64,000 bases of DNA from a bacterium (GTDB lineage: Bacteria > Patescibacteriota > Saccharimonadia > Saccharimonadales > UBA4665), in the NCBI GenBank assembly GCA_021848145.1, contig JAJZMX010000004.1:186001-250000 (forward strand), in the 5' to 3' direction. A program made the translations under genes and the position numbers. The notes below the pieces were generated by a model. That model was not told where the DNA came from. It ran no database searches and worked only from the letters and a program-made list of their open reading frames with translations. Below, piece by piece: positions 7,520-18,638 of this stretch (position 1 is its first letter; each line of letters starts with the position of its first letter).

Positions 7520-9082
7520 ATGTCAGACCTATCGATAGCAGACTTATCCGCAGATATTCGTTCGGCAATTGCAGAACTAAAGGCGCGTCCAGAAATTGAA
7601 AATGTTGGTATAGTTACCCGGGTTGGTGACGGTATTGCCTGGATTTATGGCTTGTCCAAGGCCGGATACAATGAAATGCTTGAGATTGAAGGCAAAGATT
7701 CTACTGTTATGGCATTTGCCTTTAACTTGGGCCAAGATGAAATTGGTGCCGTAATTATGGGTGATGACACCCAGGTGGCTGCGGGAAGTACCGTACGCTT
7801 AAGCGGTTCGGTTCTTGAAGTGCCGGTTGGAGAAGAACTAATTGGGAGGGTCGTTGATCCATTAGGCAATCCTTTGGACGGTGGAGACCCTATTAAAACC
7901 AAGCAGAATAGCCGAATTGAGAGACGGGCACCGGAAGTGCTCGACCGTAAAGCGGTATCGGAACCCTTAATGACCGGACTTGTTGCAATTGATTCTATGG
8001 TTCCGATTGGCCGTGGACAGCGTGAGTTGATAATTGGTGACCGTCAAACAGGTAAAACTGCTATCGCTGTAGATACTATGATAAACCAGGCTCGGCAGAA
8101 GTCTGGCGTTATTAACGTTTATGTTGCTATTGGTCAAAAACTATCTAAGCTTGCCGCACTTAAGGAACGATTAGCCCGTGAAGGCGTTATGGACCAGACA
8201 ATTATTGTTGCTACTTCCCCTGCCGATCCGGCTGCTATGCTTTATCTGGCGCCTTACGCGGGCTGTGCTATGGGTGAGTACTTCAGGGATAAAGGTGGTC
8301 ACGCGTTGATTATTTACGATGATTTGACCAAACACGCCCAGGCCTATAGGCAAATGTCACTTTTGCTTAGGCGTCCACCTGGAAGAGAAGCTTATCCAGG
8401 TGATGTTTTCTATCTCCATTCCCGCTTGCTTGAACGTGCCGCAAAGCTTTCAGACAAACTTGGCGGCGGAAGCCTTACTGCTTTACCGATAATTGAAACC
8501 CAAGCTGGTGAAATTTCGGCGTATATACCGACAAACGTCATATCTATTACTGATGGCCAGATATTTCTAGAGACTAACCTGTTTTACCAGGGTATACGGC
8601 CGGCTATTTCTGTTGGCCAATCTGTGTCTCGTGTTGGCGGGGCGGCGCAGACTAAGGCTATTAAGTCTGTTGGTGGCGGTCTTAAATTGAGCTTGGCACA
8701 GTTTAGGGAATTGGCTGCCTTTTCGCAATTTTCAACTGACTTAGACTCTGAAACTAGGCACACTATCGAACGAGGGCAAAGACTTACCGAACTCTTAAAA
8801 CAGCTCCAGTACGTGCCATATAGCATTTGGGAAATGTACTGCATGTTGCTTGCTGCAACGAACGGCGCCTTTGACAAGGTCCCAATTGAGAAGATTAAGG
8901 ACGCTAAGTCTGCCTTGCTGCGCACACTGAAGCAGCACCACGCTAAGCTTACTGATGAGTTGAATTCTGGAGACAAGCCAAGTGAAGCTCAGGATAAAAA
9001 AGTTTTAGAAGTTGCTAAACAGGTGGCAGCAGGCTACGAAGAAGAAGCTAAGCCTAAGGCTAAGGTGGACGGAGATTCTTAA
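7520..9082 (+). CDS. atpA: F0F1 ATP synthase subunit alpha
   Basis: A 520-residue alpha subunit of normal length. The non-catalytic nucleotide site has the P-loop [11 protein letters not shown] at about 173-183, and downstream the family motifs [20 protein letters not shown] and [11 protein letters not shown] with its conserved Arg finger region are intact. An acidic-basic tail of about 30 residues ends in KPKAKVDGD. It forms the alpha3beta3 head with AtpD. The start abuts the atpH stop. Confidence 0.97.
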   Translation: MSDLSIADLSADIRSAIAELKARPEIENVGIVTRVGDGIAWIYGLSKAGYNEMLEIEGKDSTVMAFAFNLGQDEIGAVIMGDDTQVAAGSTVRLSGSVLEVPVGEELIGRVVDPLGNPLDGGDPIKTKQNSRIERRAPEVLDRKAVSEPLMTGLVAIDSMVPIGRGQRELIIGDRQTGKTAIAVDTMINQARQKSGVINVYVAIGQKLSKLAALKERLAREGVMDQTIIVATSPADPAAMLYLAPYAGCAMGEYFRDKGGHALIIYDDLTKHAQAYRQMSLLLRRPPGREAYPGDVFYLHSRLLERAAKLSDKLGGGSLTALPIIETQAGEISAYIPTNVISITDGQIFLETNLFYQGIRPAISVGQSVSRVGGAAQTKAIKSVGGGLKLSLAQFRELAAFSQFSTDLDSETRHTIERGQRLTELLKQLQYVPYSIWEMYCMLLAATNGAFDKVPIEKIKDAKSALLRTLKQHHAKLTDELNSGDKPSEAQDKKVLEVAKQVAAGYEEEAKPKAKVDGDS

Positions 9083-9084
9083 TA

Positions 9085-11350
<2,266 letters not shown>

Positions 11351-11356
11351 ATTAGT

Positions 11357-11776
11357 ATGCGTTTCGTATTGACTGCAATTAGTGGCAATAAATATGATGG
11401 CGATGTCTATGAGGTTGTCTTGCCGACTTTGGATGGACGGATTGGCGTAATGGAAGACCACATGCCACTGTTTAGTGTAATATCTACCGGGGCTATATCC
11501 GTAAGGAAAAATGCTCATGATCCTGATTCGGCTATGGAGCATTTTGCTACTTATGGAGGCGCCATAGAGGTATCTGACAATATATTGAGGGTTCTTGTTG
11601 ACGAGGCCAACTTGCCGGAGGAAATTAACGAGCAAGAGGCTCGTGAGGCTATGGTACGAGCCGAGAAAATGAAAGCGGAAGCTAAGGATCAGACATCACT
11701 GGAACACGCCCAGGCTTTGTTGGATAGGCAATCAACAAGACTTCAGGTAGCTGCTTTACGCCACCGCAGGCATTAA
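11357..11776 (+). CDS. atpC: F0F1 ATP synthase subunit epsilon
   Basis: A 139-residue epsilon subunit with an N-terminal beta sandwich (VLPTLDGRIGVMEDHMPLFS is the conserved core motif) and a C-terminal pair of Ala/Glu/Lys helices (EAREAMVRAEKMK) that can inhibit ATP hydrolysis. It ends the atp operon. Its stop overlaps the stop of the convergent apbE gene by four bases, so no room remains for a separate terminator between them. Confidence 0.93.
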   Translation: MRFVLTAISGNKYDGDVYEVVLPTLDGRIGVMEDHMPLFSVISTGAISVRKNAHDPDSAMEHFATYGGAIEVSDNILRVLVDEANLPEEINEQEAREAMVRAEKMKAEAKDQTSLEHAQALLDRQSTRLQVAALRHRRH

Positions 11777-12675
11777 GCATTAATTGGTTCATGTTTTCTT
11801 TGCAATATATATGAGTCGATATATCCCTTGCTTATAAGGGACTTGGCAAACTTGTGCCCACCAATTATTAAGCATTTGGCAAAAACGTCAGATGCCGTTG
11901 CTGAGTTGGAGCATACGCTGGCTCTAGTGTAGTTGGTTTTAGCAGGAAGTCCTGTTTCACTGTTAATGATATGGTGCCAGTTGTTGCCGCAATATTTATC
12001 TATATCGGTTGTTGATACGCCAATAAGTTTGGATTTAGTTTCGATTATGTTTATATGTCTTAATGGCTTAATTGAATTACAGAGATTAATTTTCCAACCA
12101 TATGAATTAATGTCGTTACCAGCGTAAATAATGTCTCCACCGATTGAGAAGCATAGTCCGTAAATGCCCGGTTGGTTGTCACAAAGCTCTGCTAGTCGGT
12201 CAAGAACGTAGCCCTTGCAGATACCTCCTAGATCTATCGCGGTACCTTTTGGGATACGTGCAATTGAATGGTCAATAGTTAATTCCATATATGGGGCGAT
12301 GAGTCCTGTATCAAAGTTTGTTACAGGATCATATTCATCTGGGTTGGGCCATGAGCCAACATAACCGGCCCGCTGCAGTGCCGGTAGGATAAAAGGGTTA
12401 TACATGCCGTTTGTTATGGATGAATACTCTTTTGCAGCAACTAAAACATTACGGAACTCATTAGAAACTGTTACTTCACGTCCTGCGCGGTTATTGAATT
12501 TCGTAAGCTCACTGTCCGAGCGGAAGCGGCTGAATTGGCGCTCAAAGCCGTATATGTACTGCATTAGGCTGTTCAGTAGCTCATTAACTGTTGATGAGTT
12601 TTTTTGACTACTAATAATTGTCAGCAATATGCTTGAACCCAATGCAGTAGCTTGTCTTTGATATCTCTCTAGCAT
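11773..12675 (-). CDS. apbE: FAD:protein FMN transferase
   Basis: A 300-residue ApbE-family protein. The conserved substrate-binding motifs are visible: ERQFSRFRSDSELTKFN near the N-terminus, IDLGGICKGYVLD (the GGIAKG-type loop), SIGGDIIYAG and the HHIINSETGLPA motif with metal-binding residues, ending with SDVFAKC. The family attaches FMN covalently to a Thr or Ser of redox proteins, usually outside the membrane. No Nqr/Rnf target lies in the window, and no signal peptide or lipobox is seen, so its site of action is open. AAGGG precedes the ATG. Confidence 0.9.
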   Translation of the reverse strand: MLERYQRQATALGSSILLTIISSQKNSSTVNELLNSLMQYIYGFERQFSRFRSDSELTKFNNRAGREVTVSNEFRNVLVAAKEYSSITNGMYNPFILPALQRAGYVGSWPNPDEYDPVTNFDTGLIAPYMELTIDHSIARIPKGTAIDLGGICKGYVLDRLAELCDNQPGIYGLCFSIGGDIIYAGNDINSYGWKINLCNSIKPLRHINIIETKSKLIGVSTTDIDKYCGNNWHHIINSETGLPAKTNYTRASVCSNSATASDVFAKCLIIGGHKFAKSLISKGYIDSYILQRKHEPINA

Positions 12676-12872
12676 CTTTATCCCTTATTTTTATTATTGT
12701 TCGTAAAAACGTTGGAGCAAATTTTTGCCTAAAACTAGCCGGAAAATTTGGTCTGTTTGAACTTTAATATGCCCTGTTTTAGGAATTAAAAAACTCTTGC
12801 ATGCAGGGGATAATTATTCTTGCTAATGCTTAATAAAAACTGAATAAACTATAGGTAATATAGACAACTATT

Positions 12873-13322
12873 TTAGGCTTTTGCTTTAGCTGTGGAATCT
12901 TCTTTTTTTATGGCAGCCTGCTTAATGCCGCAATAGGCGCAGCGGGTAGCCTGTAGGGGTATAGTGCTTAGGCATTCTTTACATTTCTTTTCGGTTGGAT
13001 CTGGAGGTCGGCGCATTTTATTAGATATTGCTATAAGCTTATTGATTGGCTGCACAACAAGGAAGTAGACGGCTGCTGCTATTACTAGAAAGGATATTAA
13101 AGTGTTTAAAAACTCTCCGTAAAGAAACCGGCTATGGTTTAGCGTGAAGTAATAGTTAGAAAAATTTGGGTTGCCACCAACCGCAGCGATTAGTGGCGTT
13201 ATAAGGTCTTTGACGAGTGATTGAATCATGCCGTTGAAAGCTGCACCTACTACAAACGCGACGGCCAAATCAATAGTGTTGCCACGGAGGATAAAGTTAC
13301 GAAAGCCCTTCCAGACACTCAT
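12873..13322 (-). CDS. mscL: Large-conductance mechanosensitive channel with C-terminal zinc ribbon
   Basis: About 149 residues. WKGFRNFILRGNTIDLAVAF matches the amphipathic N-terminal helix and start of TM1 in MscL, with a second membrane helix at about 72-93. The open frame can begin at GTG 13328, but the ATG at 13320-13322 aligns with the canonical MscL N-terminus. After TM2 the usual helical bundle is replaced by a CKEC-x10-CAYC zinc ribbon and an Ala/Lys-rich tail. It would release solutes under hypo-osmotic shock. Confidence 0.9.
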   Translation of the reverse strand: MSVWKGFRNFILRGNTIDLAVAFVVGAAFNGMIQSLVKDLITPLIAAVGGNPNFSNYYFTLNHSRFLYGEFLNTLISFLVIAAAVYFLVVQPINKLIAISNKMRRPPDPTEKKCKECLSTIPLQATRCAYCGIKQAAIKKEDSTAKAKA

Positions 13323-13391
13323 TACCACTTCATTTTATATTAAAGGTCAACCTATTGCACTTAACTTCGAGGGGTAGTAGTATCGTTATTT

Positions 13392-13405
13392 GTGATTCGA
13401 ATCAT
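13392..13405. promoter_or_regulatory. Crp/Fnr-type operator at the carbonic anhydrase promoter
   Basis: GTGAT-TCGA-ATCAT: TGATTCGAATCA is a perfect 12-bp palindrome inside a GTGA-N6-TCAT frame. It overlaps the probable -35 region (TTGTGA, 13390-13395) of the gene starting at 13432, whose -10 is TTATAA/TATAAG at 13414-13420. Such overlap would suit repression or class II activation. Confidence 0.5.
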
Positions 13406-13431
13406 GAAAATTCTTATAAGTTAGGTATTAA

Positions 13432-14316
13432 ATGTCAAATAGCTCAATTATTGAAACAAAAAACCATATATTTAGACAAAATTTAACAATTGGTAAAGGA
13501 TCGATTGACCCAGCCGTTAAGGTAGCAAATGGTGAGTTTTTGTGGGGTCTAGTTGATAGCCTGGAGAACGACCTAATTTATGACCATTGGCTTTATGAAC
13601 ACCTGGACTTTGACATACCTATACAATGTGCCGACGGTAGAACAAATTGGATTATTGGCGGTAGTGCGATTGGTGGCACAACTTCAGTTGTAATAGCTGA
13701 TGCTTTGGGTGGACGCAAGTATTACAACGATGAAATTAATGCCAAAGAGCATGCCAAATTAGTTTTCGATTTTCTAATTAGCAAAGGATTTACTATCGGT
13801 GGGCATATTGATGATCAAGCAAAGAATCCTAACTGTGGATGCGGAGGCGAGGATAGGCTTTGTTCTACTGACTCTGGGGTTGTCTCAATACTAGGTTTTT
13901 TGAGTGATAATGGCGACCATGTCAGGCACTTTCTCGAAGGTTTGCGTAACAGTATTAGCGGTAAAAATTTGGGAATAAAGATATCTGACGAACAACACAG
14001 TCTTATTATTAATAATGCTAAAGAATTAAAAAAACGTAGCAGTCGTAATTCGGCCTATTCAACTGGCGGTGTAGACTTTAGTGAAGCTATGGAAGACAAG
14101 AACGCTAAAATTGAAACATTGCATGGACAACATGCTGAAGTAGCATTAGTTATTGATTTAAGGCAAGGCATAGCATTAAACCGGGCGGAAATAATGTCAC
14201 GTTATGGAAACCACCTGCAGGCCTTTTATTTAAACATAGCTAGCCTACAGTTTGCCGCAGACCAAATGCACGAAGATGAACAAGACAAGGACCTTGCATT
14301 TAAGAGTTCCCTTTAA
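13432..14316 (+). CDS. Putative zeta-class (cadmium-type) carbonic anhydrase
   Basis: A 294-residue protein without signal peptide. The metal site of CDCA-type enzymes can be read: C66 in CADGR, H125 in GGHIDD and C135 in PNCGCG, with an H-x9-C spacing equal to that of diatom CDCA1, and an Asp68-Arg70 pair as in beta-type enzymes. GGSAIGGTT forms a glycine-rich loop nearby. The family hydrates CO2 using Zn or Cd. The leader is only a few bases and a palindromic Crp/Fnr-type site overlaps the promoter. Another metal-dependent role cannot be excluded; the C-terminal 130 residues are not recognised. Confidence 0.65.
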   Translation: MSNSSIIETKNHIFRQNLTIGKGSIDPAVKVANGEFLWGLVDSLENDLIYDHWLYEHLDFDIPIQCADGRTNWIIGGSAIGGTTSVVIADALGGRKYYNDEINAKEHAKLVFDFLISKGFTIGGHIDDQAKNPNCGCGGEDRLCSTDSGVVSILGFLSDNGDHVRHFLEGLRNSISGKNLGIKISDEQHSLIINNAKELKKRSSRNSAYSTGGVDFSEAMEDKNAKIETLHGQHAEVALVIDLRQGIALNRAEIMSRYGNHLQAFYLNIASLQFAADQMHEDEQDKDLAFKSSL

Positions 14317-14474
14317 TATAACGTAGCGGCTTCGGCAGTACTTGCTGGATCAAGCTTGCGTGTTATTGTTATGTCTTAGTGGTGCTATAGGCAAATGGCG
14401 CTAGTGTTTAAATACTTTACAATTCATTAAGTTACTTGTACGCTAGGGGTTATAAACTAAGGAGGTTCCAATAA

Positions 14475-15263
14475 ATGGAAATTGGAAGAAAACAGGTGGC
14501 TACACTTGTAGCTGAGTTCCTGGGTACCGGTGTCTTGACGTTGGTTTTTCTAAGCGTCCAGCGTTCAACAATCGGAATTCCCTACTTTGTCGCTCTAGCA
14601 GCAGGCGCCGCAATTGCGGTTGTCTCCTACTTTTTTGGCGACATTTCGGGATCGCACTTGAACCCAGCAATTACACTGGCGCTTTGGACTGCCAGGAAAA
14701 TAAACACGGTAATGGGTGCAGCATACATTGTTGTTCAATGTTTAGGCGCTTGGGCTGCTTACGGTATTTTTCACTATTTTGTGTCAACTACCCTCCAGCC
14801 AATAGGCGGACATTACAGTGCCCGCGTTTTATTCGCAGAAGCAGTAGGTGCGTTTATACTCGCCCTAGCATGGGGTGCAGTAGCATTCAAACGCTTTGAT
14901 TCAACTAATCGAGCTTTATTGCTTGGTGGTTCATATGCTCTTGCGATCATAGTTGCCGCCACAGCAGGTATTGGCTTGGCCAACCCAGCTGTAGCTTTGG
15001 GCGTACGCGCTTGGGCATTTGCAGGAACAATGGGATGGGGTACATACGTACTTGGTCCAGTTCTTGGAGCTGTAATTGGAGTTAATCTATATAACCTACT
15101 GTTCTCTGAGTCTAAGTCAGGAGAAGGTAAATTAGCAGTAGCTTCAGTAACGTCTTCTACTAGTCGTACATCTAGCCGCGGTGCATCCAGCCGCTCTAAG
15201 AGCACTACGTCAAGTAAAAAGAAGAGCACGGGAACTAAGAAAAAGACAGCTTCTCGTCGCTAG
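14475..15263 (+). CDS. Aquaporin / MIP family channel with a basic tail
   Basis: A 262-residue channel with six membrane helices and both half-helix signatures: SGSHLNPAITLALW in loop B and GLANPAVALGVRAW in loop E, the latter followed by the family's aromatic-arginine filter Arg. It passes water or small uncharged solutes. Residues after about 218 form a Ser/Thr/Arg/Lys-rich disordered tail (repeats of SSRTSSRG type, then KKKSTGTKKK) that is not part of the fold. The start is set by TAAGGAGG 6-8 nt upstream of the ATG. A terminator follows. Confidence 0.92.
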   Translation: MEIGRKQVATLVAEFLGTGVLTLVFLSVQRSTIGIPYFVALAAGAAIAVVSYFFGDISGSHLNPAITLALWTARKINTVMGAAYIVVQCLGAWAAYGIFHYFVSTTLQPIGGHYSARVLFAEAVGAFILALAWGAVAFKRFDSTNRALLLGGSYALAIIVAATAGIGLANPAVALGVRAWAFAGTMGWGTYVLGPVLGAVIGVNLYNLLFSESKSGEGKLAVASVTSSTSRTSSRGASSRSKSTTSSKKKSTGTKKKTASRR

Positions 15264-15291
15264 TTTTTAAATTAATAGAAACGCTTAGTTT

Positions 15292-15331
15292 AACTGTCCG
15301 CTCATTAAGCGGGCAGTTTTATTTTATTTTG
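15292..15331 (+). terminator. Rho-independent terminator of the aquaporin gene
   Basis: AACTGTCCGCT (15292-15302) pairs with AGCGGGCAGTT (15308-15318) with one G-U pair, followed by TTTTATTTTATTTTG. The last codons of the convergent helicase gene, whose stop is at 15305-15307, lie inside this hairpin and T-tract. Confidence 0.85.
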
Positions 15332-18300
15332 TTTCAGTATTGTTTCTTCGAAAGCCAAAATGCCCTTAACGTCTTTTGAGAAAGTTTCTGTTTGGGGAAA
15401 GTTCAAATCCATTATCATATGCCATACAGTAACTATTAAGAGCTTTAGTCTTTGTAATTCATCGTCATTAAATATTAATTCAAGTGATCTGATCTGTCCG
15501 TCATCTTCGTCTGGTTCTACAAACTCTATAGACGCACCACTTACAATATAATCTTTGAACTTAGGCGAGGATTCAACTAATAACTTATAAAAATAAAGCT
15601 GTCTTTTATGGTGGAATGGCTTGGTGTCGTCATTCCAACGGTCATAAGTCTTACCGGTTTTAAAGTCCACAATATGTATTTTTTTGTTAGCTTTGTCTAC
15701 TTTTAGCCTGTCTATCATGCCTTTTAGCCTGGCTTTTCCTAGCATTGAGCTAAAAGACTCTTCACTTAAGTCATCACTATTTAGAATTGGCGAAGCTTGC
15801 TTCAAGTATTCTGTTAATGAACCTTTGCCCTTTTTAAGTAGTTGAGTGTAATCGGCGTGGGACAGTCTCTTTTGGGATAAGAACATTTCAAATTGTTCTA
15901 AGATTTGTTTGAGCGTGGGTTGCCTTAAGTTCTGTTTAGTTATTTTGAATTGCCAATCCAGAGTGTTGTGTATGGCACTGCCATATTCACTTCTTGGTGC
16001 TTGAGATTTAGGAAAACGCAGTATTTCGTCTAAGTAGAACTGGACAGGTCCACCGTCAATTACGTTAGTGAAGTTATTTAAGTTGGTTGCGGTTAGCCCT
16101 AGGTTATCTAGCCTCTCCGTTAATAGGGCGCGTCGGCTTGGCTCTGATTCGTTTAAGTGCCTGTCATACCATGAAGGCACCCGGTTATCTATAGTTATGT
16201 CAATCTTTGAGGGTTGTGCCACATTACAGCTTGTTTTTGGTAACAATGGACTGATGATTTTATCTTCCTTAATATATTCGTTCAGGTAGGATAAATGCTC
16301 TGCTTGTTTGCCGTTGATCCCTTCAGAGTAGCTGGTTATTATTAGGCGCCTTTTAGCCCTTGATGTAGCTACAAATAACAAGCGTAGTTTTTCATCGTCA
16401 CTATTTAAGTCTAAGTTTACATGCTTGAGGTTTATTGGCAGTGTTATCTTATTTGATTGGCGTTTTGAACTGTGTCCCCACACATTGTCTACTGCGTCTA
16501 TTAAAACTATAGTGTCAAACTCCCTGCCTTTCGACGCGTATGCTGTCATTAAGTTTACTGATTCTCTACTTTCGCGAAAAGGAGTGGAGTCAATGATTTT
16601 TAGAGCCGCATTTTTATAGTCTTCAATGAATGTCATGAAGTCATTAAGGCTTAAGTAAGTTTCACTTGTTGAAAGTGCTTTTGCCCGCAATATGGATAAA
16701 TGCCCGAGCAACTTCCATTGCCCCGCTTGTATGTTTTGGTCTTGTCTTTCCAGGTTCTTAAAGTAGTGCTCATAAAAAGGACTCCTAAAAGATTCTTGTT
16801 TTAATTCGTTGAGTTCTAGAGTATCGATTCCTATTATGTAATTAAGCATGAGCTCAAAAGGAGTGTCCTTGGCAATTTGGTTGAGCCTGATGAAGAATAG
16901 AGCCATTGCTCGTGTTAGTTCATTATCTAGCAGTAACTTCGTCCAGCCATTATGTTCCTTGTTGGCTATCCACGACATGTTCCATATTTCGCTTGTTGGA
17001 ATTTGCCAATGATCTTGGCTTAGTACAATTGGCCAAAGACAATCAGCTGACTTTTGGTCATCAATCGAAAGAACTAACTTTGCGCAAGACAAAACTTGAT
17101 TTATTAGAGGATCTTCAAGGATATTATCTTTCTGTTCGTAATTTACTGATATATTATGCGCGTGAAGATATGGAATGAAGTCTACTAAATTCTGGTGTTT
17201 AGGTGCTAGTACGGTAATTTCGTTTGGGCTGGTGCCATCTTTAATCAGGCTTGCAATATACTTGGCTGACCAAGCCAGTTGCTCAACATCCAGTGGCAAC
17301 TCAGCCCTTAAGATTTCTTCGGCTCCCTCATGATTTGCTGACTCTTGCTCTTTGGAAGATATTGTTAGTCCTTCTTTGATTTGGTTTCGGATACCGGAAC
17401 TAATTCCTATGATTCCTGGCGTAGAACGGTAGTTGGTTTTTAAGGCTATAATCTCAACGTCCTTGTACATAGACTTGAACCGTTCCATATGCGAATAGTG
17501 TGCCCCCTGGAAACTATATATGGCCTGGTCGTCATCTCCCACGGCTAGCATGTTAGGTCGTCCTTCATTTATTGGACTATCCGCTAATAAGCTGATTAGT
17601 CTAAGCTGCGCTTCGTTTGTATCCTGGAATTCATCTAACTGAAGATATAGATAGCGCTCCTGAAGAGTGTATTTAATATCCGGATTGTTCTCTAAGCCAT
17701 TTATAGCCAGCATTATCATGTCGTCATAGTCATAGAGGCCAAGATTTACAAGCTCCTGGTTGTATATTTCAAATATTTCCGCTAGTGCCCTTTGTTTTCG
17801 TATTGTTTTAGGACTGTTTACTACAAACTTATTCGAGCGATCCTTATCCAGCCATTTATTTTTCCATTTGGTAAGTAGTGATGTTTTGTTTGTCTCATTA
17901 GCGAAATCTATGGCGCTATTAAGCTCCTCAAGCCATAGTTCTTTAAGCGGCGTAATGCCTTTTATTGAATCGTTTGGTAAGCTTAATGACTCTGAGGCAA
18001 TTTCAGTAAAAGCAGATATTAGTTTAGGGTTAACCCTGTCGGTTGGTTTTAAGATGGAGTTAACTATTTTAGTGGCTTTAATTATAAAATCTTCGTTAAA
18101 GCTGCATATTTTTTTAAGATCTTCTGGCTTTATTAATGCTCTTTTATATCCCGAAATTAGACTCTTAATGTCTTTTAAGTAAAAATCATCTTTTAGGGGA
18201 TTTGAATAATCAATCTTTGCCTGAGTTTTTCGCATGATCTTGTCTAGCAGCAGTTCGTCGGCTGGCTTAGCGTCGTAACTAAGTCCGAATAGATCCGGAT

Positions 18301-18616
18301 ACCTGCTGATGAGCTCGTTACCAAAAGCATGATATGTAGAAACTGTTACTTCGTGTGCCATTGGGCCGATAAGACTAGACAGACGTTCCTTCATAGCCTT
18401 AACGGCAGCATCACTGAAAGTTAAGCATAATATATTCTCCGGAAGAGCATCTGTTTGTTCCAATATTCTGCCGATTCTGGTCGTCAGTAGTTGAGTCTTA
18501 CCGGTGCCTGGCCCTGCCAATACTAAAAGCGGACCGTCTAACTTATCTACAGCCTGCTTTTGTTCTCGGTTTAGCTTATTGTAGGCTTTTTTATACTCGG
18601 ATACTTCACCAGACAT
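15305..18616 (-). CDS. UvrD-family helicase with C-terminal RecB-like nuclease domain
   Basis: About 1103 residues. The SF1A helicase core has Walker A in AGPGTGKTQLL, motif II DEFQDTNEAQ, motif III DDDQAIYSFQG, and motifs V/VI in ASKGREFDTI and LLFVATSRAKRRL. The last 250 residues carry the PD-(D/E)XK nuclease pattern GMIDRLKVD ... HIVDFKTGK ... LYFYK, so this resembles AddA/RecB-like repair nucleases. The open frame extends to 18685, but the Met at 18614-18616 is favoured: a TACAAT box ends 7 nt upstream of it and the longer form would overlap the ndh gene. It probably acts in double-strand break repair. Confidence 0.88.
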   Translation of the reverse strand: MSGEVSEYKKAYNKLNREQKQAVDKLDGPLLVLAGPGTGKTQLLTTRIGRILEQTDALPENILCLTFSDAAVKAMKERLSSLIGPMAHEVTVSTYHAFGNELISRYPDLFGLSYDAKPADELLLDKIMRKTQAKIDYSNPLKDDFYLKDIKSLISGYKRALIKPEDLKKICSFNEDFIIKATKIVNSILKPTDRVNPKLISAFTEIASESLSLPNDSIKGITPLKELWLEELNSAIDFANETNKTSLLTKWKNKWLDKDRSNKFVVNSPKTIRKQRALAEIFEIYNQELVNLGLYDYDDMIMLAINGLENNPDIKYTLQERYLYLQLDEFQDTNEAQLRLISLLADSPINEGRPNMLAVGDDDQAIYSFQGAHYSHMERFKSMYKDVEIIALKTNYRSTPGIIGISSGIRNQIKEGLTISSKEQESANHEGAEEILRAELPLDVEQLAWSAKYIASLIKDGTSPNEITVLAPKHQNLVDFIPYLHAHNISVNYEQKDNILEDPLINQVLSCAKLVLSIDDQKSADCLWPIVLSQDHWQIPTSEIWNMSWIANKEHNGWTKLLLDNELTRAMALFFIRLNQIAKDTPFELMLNYIIGIDTLELNELKQESFRSPFYEHYFKNLERQDQNIQAGQWKLLGHLSILRAKALSTSETYLSLNDFMTFIEDYKNAALKIIDSTPFRESRESVNLMTAYASKGREFDTIVLIDAVDNVWGHSSKRQSNKITLPINLKHVNLDLNSDDEKLRLLFVATSRAKRRLIITSYSEGINGKQAEHLSYLNEYIKEDKIISPLLPKTSCNVAQPSKIDITIDNRVPSWYDRHLNESEPSRRALLTERLDNLGLTATNLNNFTNVIDGGPVQFYLDEILRFPKSQAPRSEYGSAIHNTLDWQFKITKQNLRQPTLKQILEQFEMFLSQKRLSHADYTQLLKKGKGSLTEYLKQASPILNSDDLSEESFSSMLGKARLKGMIDRLKVDKANKKIHIVDFKTGKTYDRWNDDTKPFHHKRQLYFYKLLVESSPKFKDYIVSGASIEFVEPDEDDGQIRSLELIFNDDELQRLKLLIVTVWHMIMDLNFPQTETFSKDVKGILAFEETILKQNKIKLPA

Positions 18617-18638
18617 TAACACTATTGTAGCTGAAATA

